Assembly (NCBI GenBank): GCA_934045075.1
Contig: OW203749.1
Span: 4,430,804 to 4,494,803, forward strand
DNA: 64,000 nt
DNA from: Yponomeuta sedellus
Taxonomy: Eukaryota; Arthropoda; Insecta; Lepidoptera; Yponomeutidae
Direction of reading: 5' to 3'
The position numbers and the translations under genes were made by a program. Shown piece by piece: positions 29,715 through 40,552 of this stretch (position 1 is the first letter of the stretch; each line of letters starts with the position of its first letter). The notes under the pieces are model-generated. The model saw nothing but the letters and a program-made list of their open reading frames with translations. It made no database searches and was not told where the DNA came from.

Positions 29715-30056
29715 CGGAAGCGTTACGATCGTGGTACAGTACTACACATCATAAAAGTCCCTTCGGGAATCTACGTTCGCGCAGACAAGGAAGAAGTGTA
29801 ACATTCAACATGATCTTTAACCGATACGGTTAAGGTGCAGAATTGATTGCCGCAGTAGCGCCACCTATTTCGCTCACACTAATATTGCCAAACTAATAGT
29901 CACCTGCATCGATGACGTTGAATCCACCAATAGCAACAAAGGCGCGCGGCCTACCATATAATAAAACTATCTGATTGGTCGATCAACTTGCCGCACATCC
30001 AAAATTTGGTCATCTGCGCAGGTACATCCGCGAGACTTATTTCTTGTGTACCACTG

Positions 30057-30439
30057 TAACGCTTATTAGGGCCGGCATGCCAAAGGCGGTGGTTCGAATT
30101 CCGCTTCTGGTAACCTTTTTTCTTGCCATGGGTTCGAAGTTCGTTCACAAAAGATATTAGAGCTGTTGCTACAAGTAGGTTACCTTATACTCGCGCTGGC
30201 TAGACGCCAATACCGTCATTACGTCAGTTTGTTAGTCGGTTCTGATAAAAACGCTTGCGGATTATTTACCCGATCGCAGAGAGCCGTAGAGCTTTTTTTC
30301 GTTTTTTTAGTCAGCCGTATTTATGTCCCACTTATTTTTTTTTCGAAATCTTGCAGATTACAAAAAAGAACATTTCTTAGTGTAACTATCTATCTACAAT
30401 CAGCCATCTCTGACCCGATTCTTTACAGGTACAATAAAT
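30057..30439. other. Unassigned
   Basis: No convincing gene. Bases 30070-30115 (GGCGGTGGTTCGAATTCCG) contain a B-box-like word without an A-box. Confidence 0.35.
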
Positions 30440-30975
<536 letters not shown>

Positions 30976-31215
30976 ATTCGGCGCCAATTTTCGTATAATA
31001 CAGAGAATATTGTAGAGGTTCGAAATTTCACTGATGCCGATGAGTCGCCCATTAGCTCAATTGGAAAGAGCGTTGGCACGGATAGCCAGAGGTCGCGGGT
31101 TCGAACCCCGACTGGGGACAAAAAACCCCAGGTCGTGGAAGTTTACATGTTTGTCACGGCGCTGTTTCTGGTTCCCACGACACAGGGTATCCTAGTGTCG
31201 GACCAGGAGACTATT
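30976..31215 (+). mobile_element. Chimeric SINE: family A head with family B tail
   Basis: GTTCGAAATTTCACTGATG, TTAGCTCAATTGGAAAGAGC and the family A head continue to GGTTCGAACCCCG. The sequence then switches to family B (ACTGGGGACAAAAAACCCC, GGTTCCCACGACACAGGG). The join lies at the B-box, where both families are nearly identical. Confidence 0.75.
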
Positions 31216-31284
31216 TTTGAATCACTCGTATGAAATTGTATTTGTGTATTGTTGCTCTTCAAAATACACATAGTCACTATTAAA

Positions 31285-31522
31285 AAAAACCGACCAAGTA
31301 AGAGTCTGACTCGCGCACGAAGGGTTCCTCACCTTTATCTATAATTATTTTGCAAACGCCTTTGGCGAAGGTATTGCAAAATACAAAGCGGCAATTAACA
31401 AGAAGACACAGTCTCACTATGACGGTTCATGAGATCCAGCCTGGTGACAGACGGACATACATACAGACACAGACAGACGGTCTTAGTAATAGGGTCCCAT
31501 TGGGTATAGAACCCTAAAAAGG
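31285..31522 (-). mobile_element. GGGTTCCG-family element, opposite orientation
   Basis: Ends CCGACCAAGTAAGAGTCTG and TATAGAACCCTAAAAA, with GGTTCATGAGATCCAGCCTG and AGACGGACATACATACAGAC inside. Confidence 0.65.
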
Positions 31523-31659
31523 CGGTTTTAATTCCATACTTACCGCATATCTACATATAATAATATTATTGGAAATGAAAAATATTCACATAATATGATG
31601 ATTTATGATCTATTAGAGCTTTCAAACAGACATACACAATTGGCGTACGTTACGTATTG

Positions 31660-31725
31660 TAGGTATGTATGTATGTATGTATGTATGTGTGTGTAAGTAT
31701 TTATTATGTAGGTGTGTATGTATGT
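31660..31725. repeat. (GTAT)n microsatellite, imperfect
   Basis: GTAT units with GTGT and AGGT variants. Confidence 0.8.
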
Positions 31726-31769
31726 TTGTACGCATGATTGTCTACTCCTAATTATTTTATTCTTTTTTG

Positions 31770-31942
31770 TTGCACTAACCTGTGCTAAGGACAATTTTAA
31801 AAACTTATTTAGAGGCTAAAAGTTCCACCCATGCCGGGACTCGAACCCGCGACACGGAGAGCGCTGGCACGGTTAGCCAGATTTCGCGGGTTAGAGTCCC
31901 GGCATGGGTGGAATTTTTAGCCTCTCAATACGTTTTTAATAC
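31770..31942. repeat. tRNA-headed repeat family A, short foldback
   Basis: The minus arm (TGCACTAACCTGTGC..GGGACTCGAACCCGCGA) is followed directly by a plus arm (GAGCGCTGGCACGG..GTCCCGGCATGGGTGG..AGCCTCTCAATACG). The centre has lost the A-box on both sides. Confidence 0.8.
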
Positions 31943-31983
31943 TCCTAATTATGTTTAATAATTTTATTGTTTGTTTTACTAGG

Positions 31984-32160
31984 GTACATTTTGCTAAAGG
32001 TTCGTTTTCCGATAGGTACATTTTGCGATAGTGCATTTTGCGATAGGTGTATTTCAGGATAGGTGTATTTTGTGAAAGGTGCGTATTGAGAAAGGTGCAT
32101 TGTACGACGTTTTGGGCTTGCGGCACATTTTGCGAATGGTGCGTTTTCCGACTGAGCCAT
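31984..32160 (+). repeat. Degenerate minisatellite, about 17 bp
   Basis: Repeats of GATAGGTGCATTTTGC with variation (GATAGTGCATTTTGC, GGATAGGTGTATTTTGTG, AAAGGTGCGTATTGAG). A related word occurs at 49910-49930. Confidence 0.6.
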
Positions 32161-32404
32161 CGTAAATAATAACACTTTGGTTGGTTTTTGTTCGAAAATG
32201 TCGAAACAAAAAATCAATTCGGCACAAAAGCACAAACTCCTCGATTTGAAGTTAACACAAATTTTGACAATTAATCTATCGATCGACATACGAGACGAGT
32301 GGTAAGGACCATTCGTTGCAGTCGAGCGATTCAAAAATACGGAATTTCGTATGTCGGACGAAAATCAGTAGAAATCGAGCGCTCCACGCGAGACGAGTGA
32401 TTCA

Positions 32405-32465
32405 AAAATAGAGCTCCACAAGCAATGTATGTGCCTGTAAGTAAATGTTATTATTTATTTAATAC
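32405..32465 (+). repeat. Family B SINE tail fragment
   Basis: CAAGCAATGTATGTGCCTGT and AAATGTTATT only. Confidence 0.5.
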
Positions 32466-32776
32466 AAAGCGCACTTGTTCCTATCCTGTTAATGTACTGG
32501 CGTACAATGTTTTTTTTTTGTTATTCAACTCATTTCCAAGAAAACTTGAGTAGCACAACTAATAAAAATGAATTGCTTGTTTGTTTATCTAATAGAAGCT
32601 TGCCTGTGCTTTTTATTTCTACGTAAATACGTTGAAATACCTACATGTTATTTTATAAACTGAACTGGGAGTTCCCACCACTGTTTTTGGACTGACGCCA
32701 TAATTTCTTAGTCATATGCAATCATGCATCCTGTGCGTAGGAAATAAGCAAACTTTCATACCAATGTACACATACA

Positions 32777-33095
32777 GTCTATTTATTCTTACTTGTCCAA
32801 TTTAGTAAACAAAATTCTACCCTTAAACTGTGACTTTTTAGTCCAAAACTGCGATATTTCCATAAATGAAGTAACCTGGAACACTCTTTTAGATAGCACG
32901 CCGCTAATTTTATAAACATAGTTCATGATAGTTCATGAATTTGCGAGAAAATGTCTAGTTAAACAACTACAAAACAACAAAACAAACTAGTAAAACAAGA
33001 TTTTAACCTTGAAATTGAGATTAGATGACTCTAATCTCAATTTCAAGGTTAGAATCTTGTTTATTAAATAGGACAAGTAAGAATAAATAGACTGT
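32777..33095. repeat. Foldback with three related arms
   Basis: 33-bp arms 32993-33025 and 33030-33062 pair with one mismatch around TGAC. Beyond them, TAAGAATAAATAGAC at 33081-33095 pairs with GTCTATTTATTCTTA at 32777-32791, so a third related arm lies 200 bp upstream. Confidence 0.75.
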
Positions 33096-33102
33096 ACATA
33101 CA

Positions 33103-33408
33103 AACATAACCTCACGCCTGTATCCCAGAGGGGTAGGGAGAGACCAGATACTGCCACTTGCCACGATTCTGACAGATTACCTTCGCTTCATCAACGTTAA
33201 TAAGTCGCTGCATGCACGCACGCCGGTTCCGGGTACTTTTCCCCATCCCCTTCGCCAATACATCGCCTATTCGGTCGATGTATGTCCGCCTGGGACGTCC
33301 CTTAGCAACCTTTCCAGTTCCACTTACATTCGCAATATATATTTGTTTCGTCAATCTTTCTTCCTTCATCCTCTTCACATGTCCAAACCAACGCAGCATT
33401 CCTACCAA
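33103..33408 (-). pseudogene. RTE LINE C-terminus, frame intact
   Basis: The minus-strand frame of about 98 codons runs 'MLRWFGHVKRMKEERLTK', '[18 protein letters not shown]', '[15 protein letters not shown]' to PSGIQA and a stop, with no frameshift. It is the C-terminal region of an RTE-class LINE, whose full protein carries endonuclease and reverse transcriptase. Everything upstream is missing, so it is inactive. Confidence 0.8.
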
Positions 33409-33409
33409 A

Positions 33410-33682
33410 GTTTGCGGAATATCTACAAATTCATGCTGCAGACTAGTTTTTTATTGATGAATTTAAATTACCTTTAGCAAAAATTATATTTCAATCTAAC
33501 GGTATGTTTATAAGAACTGTTAGGGGCGCACAAAATCAAGATAATTTTTATCCCACTATTGGGTAACGGCATCTCGCTTTACGTGGTGAAATAAAGCAGG
33601 ATAGCACTAGTCAATGGTGGGATTCGTGACGCTTGTGCTCCCAAGCTGATTCTCTGACATGGTAACCAGACCCTAGAGTCTT
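33410..33682. other. Unassigned
   Basis: Low-copy-looking DNA, no frame. Confidence 0.35.
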
Positions 33683-33957
33683 ATACCTACATCGTTTTTC
33701 AATAGAATTGAGTTGTTATTTGACTCAATTTTGTAGTCTGAAAGCAATAGCGGCACAGTGTCATTCCAGAATTATTACTCGCGCAAATTAAATAGGCATC
33801 TCTCGCGAAGAAGATCGAATCGCGCGAGACGCCGAGTTAAGTAGTACGGGTTACACCATTGCAATGCGATTGGTTACTAGACTACCGGTACTGTGAATGA
33901 AACGACCATTACCGGACTATTGAACAACTATGCATTTTAAAGACTCGTCCCCTTGGT
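33683..33957 (+). repeat. Dispersed repeat family H, copy 2
   Basis: Matches 20980-21237 over about 260 bp. Confidence 0.6.
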
Positions 33958-34010
33958 TTGAGTCTTCAGAATGAACTTCTTAAGTGACTCACTGAACTCA
34001 ACTCAACTCA

Positions 34011-34290
34011 AGTCCCGTGACTACCGCTAGTGGCATTTTTTCCGAGCGCTTCCGTGCTTTGCAAGGCACGTTAAGCCGTTGGTGCCGGCTGTCATGTAAT
34101 GGCAGTCGTTAAGCCATGTCAGAGGCCCTATGGGCGGCTTGATAATTTCTGACAGTAAGACCCGCCACTGTCTTACAATCCTCCACCAACTTGGACTTGG
34201 CCCCCGTGATGGAGTATGGCCTAACCTTCCTGCGATGCAGGAAGAGACCCGTGCCCTCAGCAGTGGGGACATACAAGGGTTGATATCGAC
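34011..34290 (+). mobile_element. 5S-headed SINE, 5'-truncated
   Basis: Starts inside the head at GTCCCGTGACTACCGCTAG and runs to GGGTTGATATCG. The promoter-like block is lost. Confidence 0.7.
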
Positions 34291-34460
34291 ATATTTTAAA
34301 AACACTGTGCGTAAACACTTTACGCTGTGGAGGGTTTATAGCCTAACTAAAATAGAACTTAACTTTATAAATCATAATTTAGTTAATCTAACTGAGGTCT
34401 CGTTTATAAGACAGTAAAAAAATTATACCATCAAATTGGCATCTAACTTTGAAAATAAAC

Positions 34461-34532
34461 TGTCATGCCCGCACTGGGTATCGAACCTGGGTCTCTAGCT
34501 TCGGAGTCCATTGTTCTACCCACTCAACACAT
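34461..34532 (-). mobile_element. Family C SINE head fragment
   Basis: Minus strand: GGGTAGAACAATGGACTCCG, CAGGTTCGATACCCAGTGCGG. Confidence 0.55.
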
Positions 34533-34547
34533 GAAATACTCTATCGA

Positions 34548-34870
34548 ATTAAATGAAAAGGTTTTATTCAAAGTAGCGCTTAATGAAAATGCGGCTTAAT
34601 GAATGTTACAATTCAAACTAGGTGTCCATTTCGAAATCTAGATAATTTTGGAGAAATAATGGACAAAAAAACTCCAAAGTTAGTCTTTTCAAAAATCCTT
34701 AATTACTTAACAGAGTTTACATATTTATTATAAAACATCTAATAGAACTCGTGCATTGTACTGGCTTTAATTCCAGACATCATTATCATCTAAAAAGCCT
34801 TTATGTCATAGTAGCCCTTTTGGCACAAAGTGTCCTTAACATATTTTTTGAACCGCGTTTCAGGCAAGCT
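34548..34870 (-). pseudogene. LINE family D, C-terminus and 3' UTR
   Basis: The minus strand encodes 'RFKKYVKDTLCQKGYYD', a CR1/jockey-like LINE ORF2 ending, then the 3' UTR with CCAGTACAATGCACGAG and an AATAAAACC near the end. Confidence 0.65.
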
Positions 34871-35179
34871 TAAACAGGCAGAAGCAAAGTAAAAATACAA
34901 TTTTCTTTTAACTTATCAATGGCCCAGATAACAGAAATTGTGATATCTAGACATGGCAGTACGTTGCTAACCAAACCAGGGCAAGTTATTGGAAAATAAA
35001 TACCGCAAATCGCTGTAATGTGATCTACCTATTAGTTTATATTGACGATAATTTACGTATGTCAGTAAAAATCACTTGCCTTAGTACAAGCTGCTTTTGT
35101 ATGCATAATGGCAGGAAGCCATGTAATGTAATTGTTCCCAAGATTTAGGCTGGCAAGGTATAACCAAGGCAATTATAAC

Positions 35180-35242
35180 CTTGCCTGACGCAGGAAGAGA
35201 CACATGCCCCAGCCGTGGGGACATACAAGGGTTGATATCGAA
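35180..35242 (+). mobile_element. 5S-SINE tail fragment
   Basis: GACGCAGGAAGAGACACATG..GGGACATACAAGGG to GTTGATATCG. Confidence 0.55.
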
Positions 35243-35319
35243 GAACTGAGATGTTGTCCGAGACAATGCTTCAGAGTACCTACCAAGGGTTGTAATATAT
35301 TTTTTATTTTCTGCACTTA

Positions 35320-35455
35320 GCCTCATAGTTCATTTTTATTTCATTTCATATTATGTTCACACTCCAGACACCAGGGTTTCCTTACGTTTTCCTTCATTGC
35401 GAGTGACATTGCGACTGTAACTTCACAAATGTACATAACTTGGAAAACCATTCAT
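35320..35455 (-). mobile_element. Family C SINE body fragment
   Basis: GGTTTCCTTACG, TTCACAAATGTACATAACTT and TTAGCCTCATAGTT on the plus strand match 57122-57270. Confidence 0.45.
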
Positions 35456-35460
35456 TGTTC

Positions 35461-35650
35461 AATAACAACCCTTGTATGTCCCCACTGCTGGGGCACAGGT
35501 CTCTTTCTGCATCGCAGGAAGGTTAGACCATACTCCACCACGGGTTAGACATACTCCACTTGGGGGGCCAAGTCTGTGTTGGAGGATTGTAAGACAGTGG
35601 CCGGCCTTACCGTCAGAAGTTATCAAGCCGCCCATGAGGCCTCTGACGTT
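35461..35650 (-). mobile_element. 5S-SINE 3' half
   Basis: Minus-strand tail and body to CGTCAGAGGCCTCATGGG, with a local duplication of CATACTCCAC (35531-35560). It is not contiguous with 35909. Confidence 0.6.
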
Positions 35651-35908
35651 CCACTGCTTTGCATTTTGTGCTATAAAGTGTAACGAAACAAACAACAATG
35701 ACAACATAATTCAAGGTACATTAAATAATTATAAAAGAATTACTCTCTGGTACTGTTACCAGAAAGTATTTCTTTCATAATCCCTATCAAAGTGACTATG
35801 TCACCCAAATGATGCATTATAATCACTAACACTTTATCAACTAAGAACAACATTTTGCTGACTATACATATGATTCTATGCGATAGAGATCTATCAGAAT
35901 CGGCAGGA

Positions 35909-36046
35909 TAAGACAGTGGCAGGCCTTACCATCAGAAGTTATCAAAACCATAAGGCCTCTAACATGGCCTAATGGCACATTACATGACAGCTGGCACCAA
36001 CGGCTTAACGTGCCTTGCAAAGCACGGAAGTGCTCGAAAAAATGCC
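35909..36046 (-). mobile_element. 5S-SINE middle part
   Basis: GGCATTTTTTCGAGCACTTC to CCTGCCACTGTCTT on the minus strand. It overlaps the body of the previous fragment, so it is a separate copy. Confidence 0.6.
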
Positions 36047-37704
36047 AGAAGGGTAAATTACTTAATAAGATTCTGAATACTTAGTAAGATTCTGAAATAA
36101 CAGTGCAGATAGTTGAAATGTTGTTCAACTCAAATTCGACAATTCCTCAATCAGGTCTCCAGGATGATTTTTTGGAACATAACTTCAATATTGTGAATGA
36201 ATGAACTCACAAATTACCATAATTATACAATCTAACCTAACAAAGAAAAGGTAATTGTAATCTTCACTGACCCAAGGGGTCATGCTCCCTCGAAATTTCA
36301 ATACGGACGTAACCCGACCGAATGAAAAACATTGACAACGAAACTATCAGAGGCGGATAGAAGTCCTATGCAATTCTTCCGAGTTATACCCCGTATACGC
36401 CCGGCTGCAGTGACATCATCGTTCTCTTGAGATAGATAACACGAAATTGATGTGTGTTAACGCCCAAATAGAACTTAAAACTAACTTTGTAAAGTAATTA
36501 AACATTATATTAAGACCTATACACAAGTCTGAACAGATCAAAGACACACAAGAGATACGCAAGGTTTTCTGACGAAAAGCTCATGAATAAAAGCGATAGG
36601 TACACGACTGCAAATAGACACGCAATAAACACGGTTTTCGTCGCCGGTTGATCTTGGATATGAATCTAAAAAAAACGTAACGGCCCCATTACGAAGCCAC
36701 TGTCTTCACCACAGCAGACACACCCAAATCAAATCGACACAAGACATTCATTACACGCCTGATCGGAGACGATCTTGCGGCAAATATATACAGGAGCGTG
36801 CGAAAGAAAGCAGAATAGACAGATTTTACATACCGGCAGTCGATTCCAAGTGGAGTTAGACCAATTTCACAGTCACACACAGCACACTTTACCGAGTAGT
36901 AGCAATGTAACTTACACTAGGGGAAATAGGGGCACGAGAACATAATTAAAACACGCACAGTAGAGTTTTATCTTCTGTTTTAACGCACTAGCACCACCGA
37001 CATAACGCGTAACAAGCGTTTTTTTAACAAAATTCGTTCGCGAATAGCCGTCCGCTCGTCTCCGCAGAAGATCGATGTCGGCGAAAGTTTCACTTTTTCT
37101 CCGCACGCGGCATATAGCGTCGCTGTCGCTGCACGCGCAAGATGACATGAGAGAGGGCGCCACTGACGCACAATTGTTGCCAGAATTAAAAAAAAATAGT
37201 AAGGTGGCTGTTCTAGTTATCGTCCATAGACGTTTTACATACAAGGTTTGATTTGAACACGGAGTGGGGGAAAAGTTGTCAGAGAAACCTCACGATTACG
37301 ATTTAATGTGACAAAATGACAACTACATGTATTTTTTCATGTAAAGTAAAAGTAAATATTTTTAAAATCCAGTAAAGACCTTTATTATAATATTACAGTT
37401 TTGGAAAATTTCATGATGTTTTTATGGGCCTAGACAGTTTGACAAAAATGTCAAACTGATTTCGAAAGAAGAGTATCGAATAAGTGGCCGACTCAAGTGG
37501 AATTGGCGAATGACCTTACAGCTTTTAGACCATCTTCTACCAGGGAATACGTATTGTTTTATTTGTTAGAGCATGGTAATTACAAATAATGTAGGTGGTA
37601 ATTACAAATAGTAGTACAGGCATGCTCTACTCTTCAGGTGCGCAAATATTACTTTGCTTTTGAAAACAAGAGGAAGTAATGGAGAACAAAAGGGAAGGCA
37701 GTTA
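36047..37704. other. Unassigned; possible promoter/first exon near 36830-37160
   Basis: Much of this is low-copy-looking DNA. On the minus strand a GC-richer stretch (37160-37000) is followed by GACTGCCGGTATGTAAA at about 36840, a plausible splice donor, so a non-coding first exon is possible. No coding exon could be linked to it. Confidence 0.25.
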
Positions 37705-37763
37705 GCAAAGTTCAGAATAATGTGCGGTAGTATACTTCTACCGCACATTATTCTGAACTTTGC
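37705..37763. repeat. Perfect 26-bp hairpin
   Basis: Arms 37705-37730 and 37738-37763 are exact reverse complements, with a TATACTT loop. It lies about 600 bp upstream of SNRNP27 in DNA with no other recognised repeat. It contains GTTCAGAATAATGTGCGG. Confidence 0.9.
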
Positions 37764-38326
37764 AAAAATATAATATTCTATTTTTTGTTATGATATGTTT
37801 CATCTTAATTACCAACCCAAAAGTCCAAACTATCGTACTATCAAGATTTTTATTAAGTATATTAGACCGGTATGTTAGGAGCGCGTGTGCAGATATTGCA
37901 CTTCGCATTCATTTACCGCACAAAGTACTTAGAAGGGATCAAATGGAATTCGGGTTTCTAATAAAATGCCTCATAATACTATTGAGGACGGGATGGTAGT
38001 TAAGTAATGTAAGTACAGGCATTCTTTATGTCAGATAAAAACGGACAAATACAAACATGAACATTTGTTAATCATCGTTTCATTTTAAAATATATTCTTG
38101 ACTTTTGAGCTCTTAATTTCAATATAGGTACATACCTAGTTTATAAATGTATTTAATTATAGCAAATAAACTAATATACTAAACGTAAAGGGTTCTTGAT
38201 TAACTCAGTGACTATGTACCGACCCGACTAACTCTCGTTCTTTGATAAACTAATTTTGCAACGGCAACACTGATTTTCAAAAGTTTGTTTGAAGTTTAAA
38301 AAAATAACCTGTTATTTATTTTCAAA

Positions 38327-38501
38327 ATGGCGGCCATGTGAGTTGTGCGTTTCTGTTGAAACAAAAAATCTAAATTTATAAAAAGAAGTCGAGTTCGCCA
38401 CGTCGAATCGAAACCGCAGTAAGTCAAAATCACATTTGCCTTCCTATTTATTGAAGTTTCACTCAAAACTCTATAGTTCTCATTGAAATTTTAGGTTGGG
38501 C
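38327..38501 (+). promoter_or_regulatory. SNRNP27 5' leader with two candidate splice donors
   Basis: Acceptor TTTTAG ends at 38494. Two donors precede it: GTAAGT at 38419 (76-bp intron) and GTGAGT at 38338. With the first donor, the upstream ATG at 38327 gives a four-codon uORF, Met-Ala-Ala-Met-stop. With the second, the same ATG joins in frame to the main coding sequence and adds seven residues, MAAMLGM, where the last M is part of an extended start. No TATA box is evident. Confidence 0.6.
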
Positions 38502-38930
38502 ATGGGCCGGTCGCCTAGTCCGCGTCGCCGCGACGAAAGGCGTCGTGAGGACAGAAGAGACCGGGAACGACGGAGGCCTAGGACTAGATCACGCTCCAGA
38601 AGCTTAGAAAGGCGTCGCCGGTCCCCTCGGCGATCCACATCGCCCAGAAGACGCCGGTCGCCGTCCCCCGGCCCGTCCACTTCCTTCGCGCCCAAACCGA
38701 AGAAAACTTTTAGCGAAAGGCCCATAGTAACGCCCGCGGACCTCGAGGGTAAGTCGCCGGAGGAACAGGAGATGCTAAAAGTCATGGGTTTCTGCGGTTT
38801 CGACACGACCAAAGGTAAGAAAGTCGAAGATAACGTTGAGGGCGACGTCCATGTCGTTTTGAAGCGGAAATATAGACAATACATGAATAGAAAGGGTGGC
38901 TTTAACAGGCCTTTGGACTACGTAGCGTAA
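38502..38930 (+). CDS. SNRNP27: U4/U6.U5 small nuclear ribonucleoprotein 27 kDa protein (SNRNP27)
   Basis: A 142-residue protein. SNRNP27 is a tri-snRNP component of the precursor spliceosome; in other animals it sits near the U6 ACAGA region and influences 5' splice-site choice. Residues 1-57 are an Arg/Ser/Glu-rich RS-like region starting [10 protein letters not shown]. Residues 75-94 are an acidic linker with '[11 protein letters not shown]'. Residues 95-108 hold [14 protein letters not shown], and 121-140 hold [20 protein letters not shown]; these two blocks are the signature of the family. It is slightly shorter than the roughly 155-residue human protein, mainly in the RS region. The start at 38502 is chosen because MGRS matches the family start, although an in-frame upstream extension by alternative splicing is possible. 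The whole coding region is in one exon with high GC content, unlike its AT-rich surroundings. It is not in an operon, and the nearest supported gene is 14 kb away. An intronless retrocopy is unlikely given the 5' intron signals. Confidence 0.95.
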   Translation: MGRSPSPRRRDERRREDRRDRERRRPRTRSRSRSLERRRRSPRRSTSPRRRRSPSPGPSTSFAPKPKKTFSERPIVTPADLEGKSPEEQEMLKVMGFCGFDTTKGKKVEDNVEGDVHVVLKRKYRQYMNRKGGFNRPLDYVA

Positions 38931-38983
38931 TACAGGGCGCCGCTTAGCAACAGTCATGCACAACTTCCATTGCTGATTGTTAT

Positions 38984-38989
38984 AATAAA
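38984..38989 (+). terminator. Polyadenylation signal AATAAA of SNRNP27
   Basis: First AATAAA after the stop, 54 bp downstream. A more distal AATAAAG occurs near 39975, so a longer 3' UTR is possible. Confidence 0.6.
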
Positions 38990-40295
38990 TTCTGAATGTA
39001 AGATTGTCATGTATTCAACCACTTTTTTGAGTGGATTATAACAGGATTTGTTACCTTATTGAGACATCGCCATTTTAGGTGTTTTATCAAAGACCTTGCA
39101 TTTTGTGATGTCTTGCAGTTGCTGCTTAGACCTGGATCACCTCTTGTTACAATATGACCTGGCAAACAACCTTATACAGTTGTTATATCATAATAGTCCA
39201 GATGAAAGAGTTTATAACAATTTTACATTCTGAAATAACATTGTAGTGTTGATAAGGATGTTCTAATCCTAAATGTGATATTTGAATTAGAAGCGTTGTT
39301 TTGTGGATGGACAACAGTTCTTTTAAAATATTTGAAAGTAAAAGTCAACCCGCCATGAGAGAAAGAATAATATTTTTTGTCCGTCAAACCATGCATGGGA
39401 TTTTCTGTCAGATATTGAAGTGTCTGATACAAGAGTAAAGGTGTGCTGTTGACTAAATGATTTTATATTAACTTAATTCCCACTTACTTGAATTTTTGAT
39501 GGAAGAGTCCGATAAGATTTTGGTCTTTCAACAAAAGTTCAAGTAGGTGATTCTGGAATTTAGTTAATAATTTGTAGTGCTATCGAAAGTTTTAGTTCAA
39601 GAATGACTTATGATCAGAATTATTAAAAAAAAATATCAGACCTAAGGAAGTTTTAAAAATGTAGTTATAAACTATAATACTTTAAAAATTACCGCTTTTA
39701 AAAGAAGAGTTGTCCATACATAAATCAGGGCTCCAATTCCTAAAGCAACAATTAGTACTTAACTTACAATTTAATTATTTTCAGTCTTTTTCATCCAACC
39801 TGTAGTCCATTTGTTTCGGTACTTAATTTTTTTTTAACAACCTTGATACGTCTTTTCATTGAAACACACTCTTTAAATCAAAATCTTTACACTATACCAA
39901 ATCAATAGAAATTTTAAGTTGTTTTATGAAAATTTTATAAAAAAAAATATCTTTATTTAAAAAGTGTGTATTTCAATAAAGAGACTTATCAAGATTATTT
40001 TAAATTTATTTAATTACCTAAACAAATGGAATATAGTTTCACGATTTAATTTAACAGTTTTGCAAAAAGTGCTGACAATATTGTAAGTTTATTACTAATT
40101 GTCTCTTTATGAAACAAAGTCCAATGGGGTTTCCCCACACCAAACTGGATGGTTATGATTTTTGTCTTAGTATTAAGTGTTACTTACAATAGTTGTCTGT
40201 TTTTCTCACATTTTGACGTATATTTTATAGGCTTTGTTACTGTGATATGACTACATACAGTATTAGTATTTCTTAATGATTCGCGATACTCATAC
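38990..40295. other. Unassigned, AT-rich
   Basis: May include alternative 3' UTR of SNRNP27. No other frame. Confidence 0.4.
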
Positions 40296-40552
40296 ATAGT
40301 TATATATTAAACGGGTCAAATCGCGATTATTTATTAGGTAAAACGTAGATAGATAGATAGGTAGATAGAATATTCTTTATTGTATGTACACCAAGGATTA
40401 CATAAGAGACCTTATAAAATAACAGTACAGTACAAGTAACGTAATTACCTTAGTTCCCAACGTTATGGCAGCGTTACAGTTGCCGTGGTCTCAGGTCTAC
40501 CTGATGAAATAATAAAAATAATCGCAATTTCACCCGTTTAATATATAACTAT
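40296..40552. mobile_element. MITE family E split by a LINE tail
   Basis: Inverted ends ATAGTTATATATTAAACGGG (40296 and complement ending 40552) extend about 40 bp. Inside, a family G LINE 3' fragment (40350-40436, minus) is flanked by AACGTA on both sides, a likely target duplication. Family E sequence recurs at 48336, 50235, 62812 and 63230. Confidence 0.65.

Larger units (their letters stand above)
28395..30056. mobile_element. DNA element with about 330-bp terminal inverted repeats
   Basis: Arms 28395-28742 and 29735-30056 are highly similar inverted copies. Outer ends are CAG(C/T)G(C/G)TACACAAG, and both flanks are TA (28393-28394, 30057-30058), suggesting a Tc1/mariner-like element. 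The left arm has 26 extra bases at about 28650. The 1-kb interior holds no transposase but a LINE tail and a 5S-headed SINE. It is therefore non-autonomous. Confidence 0.75.

Noticed and set aside
36689..36880. Minus-strand frame beginning with CDCEIGLTPLG
   Set aside because: It lacks an ATG and runs straight through a likely donor site. It is at most a non-coding first exon.
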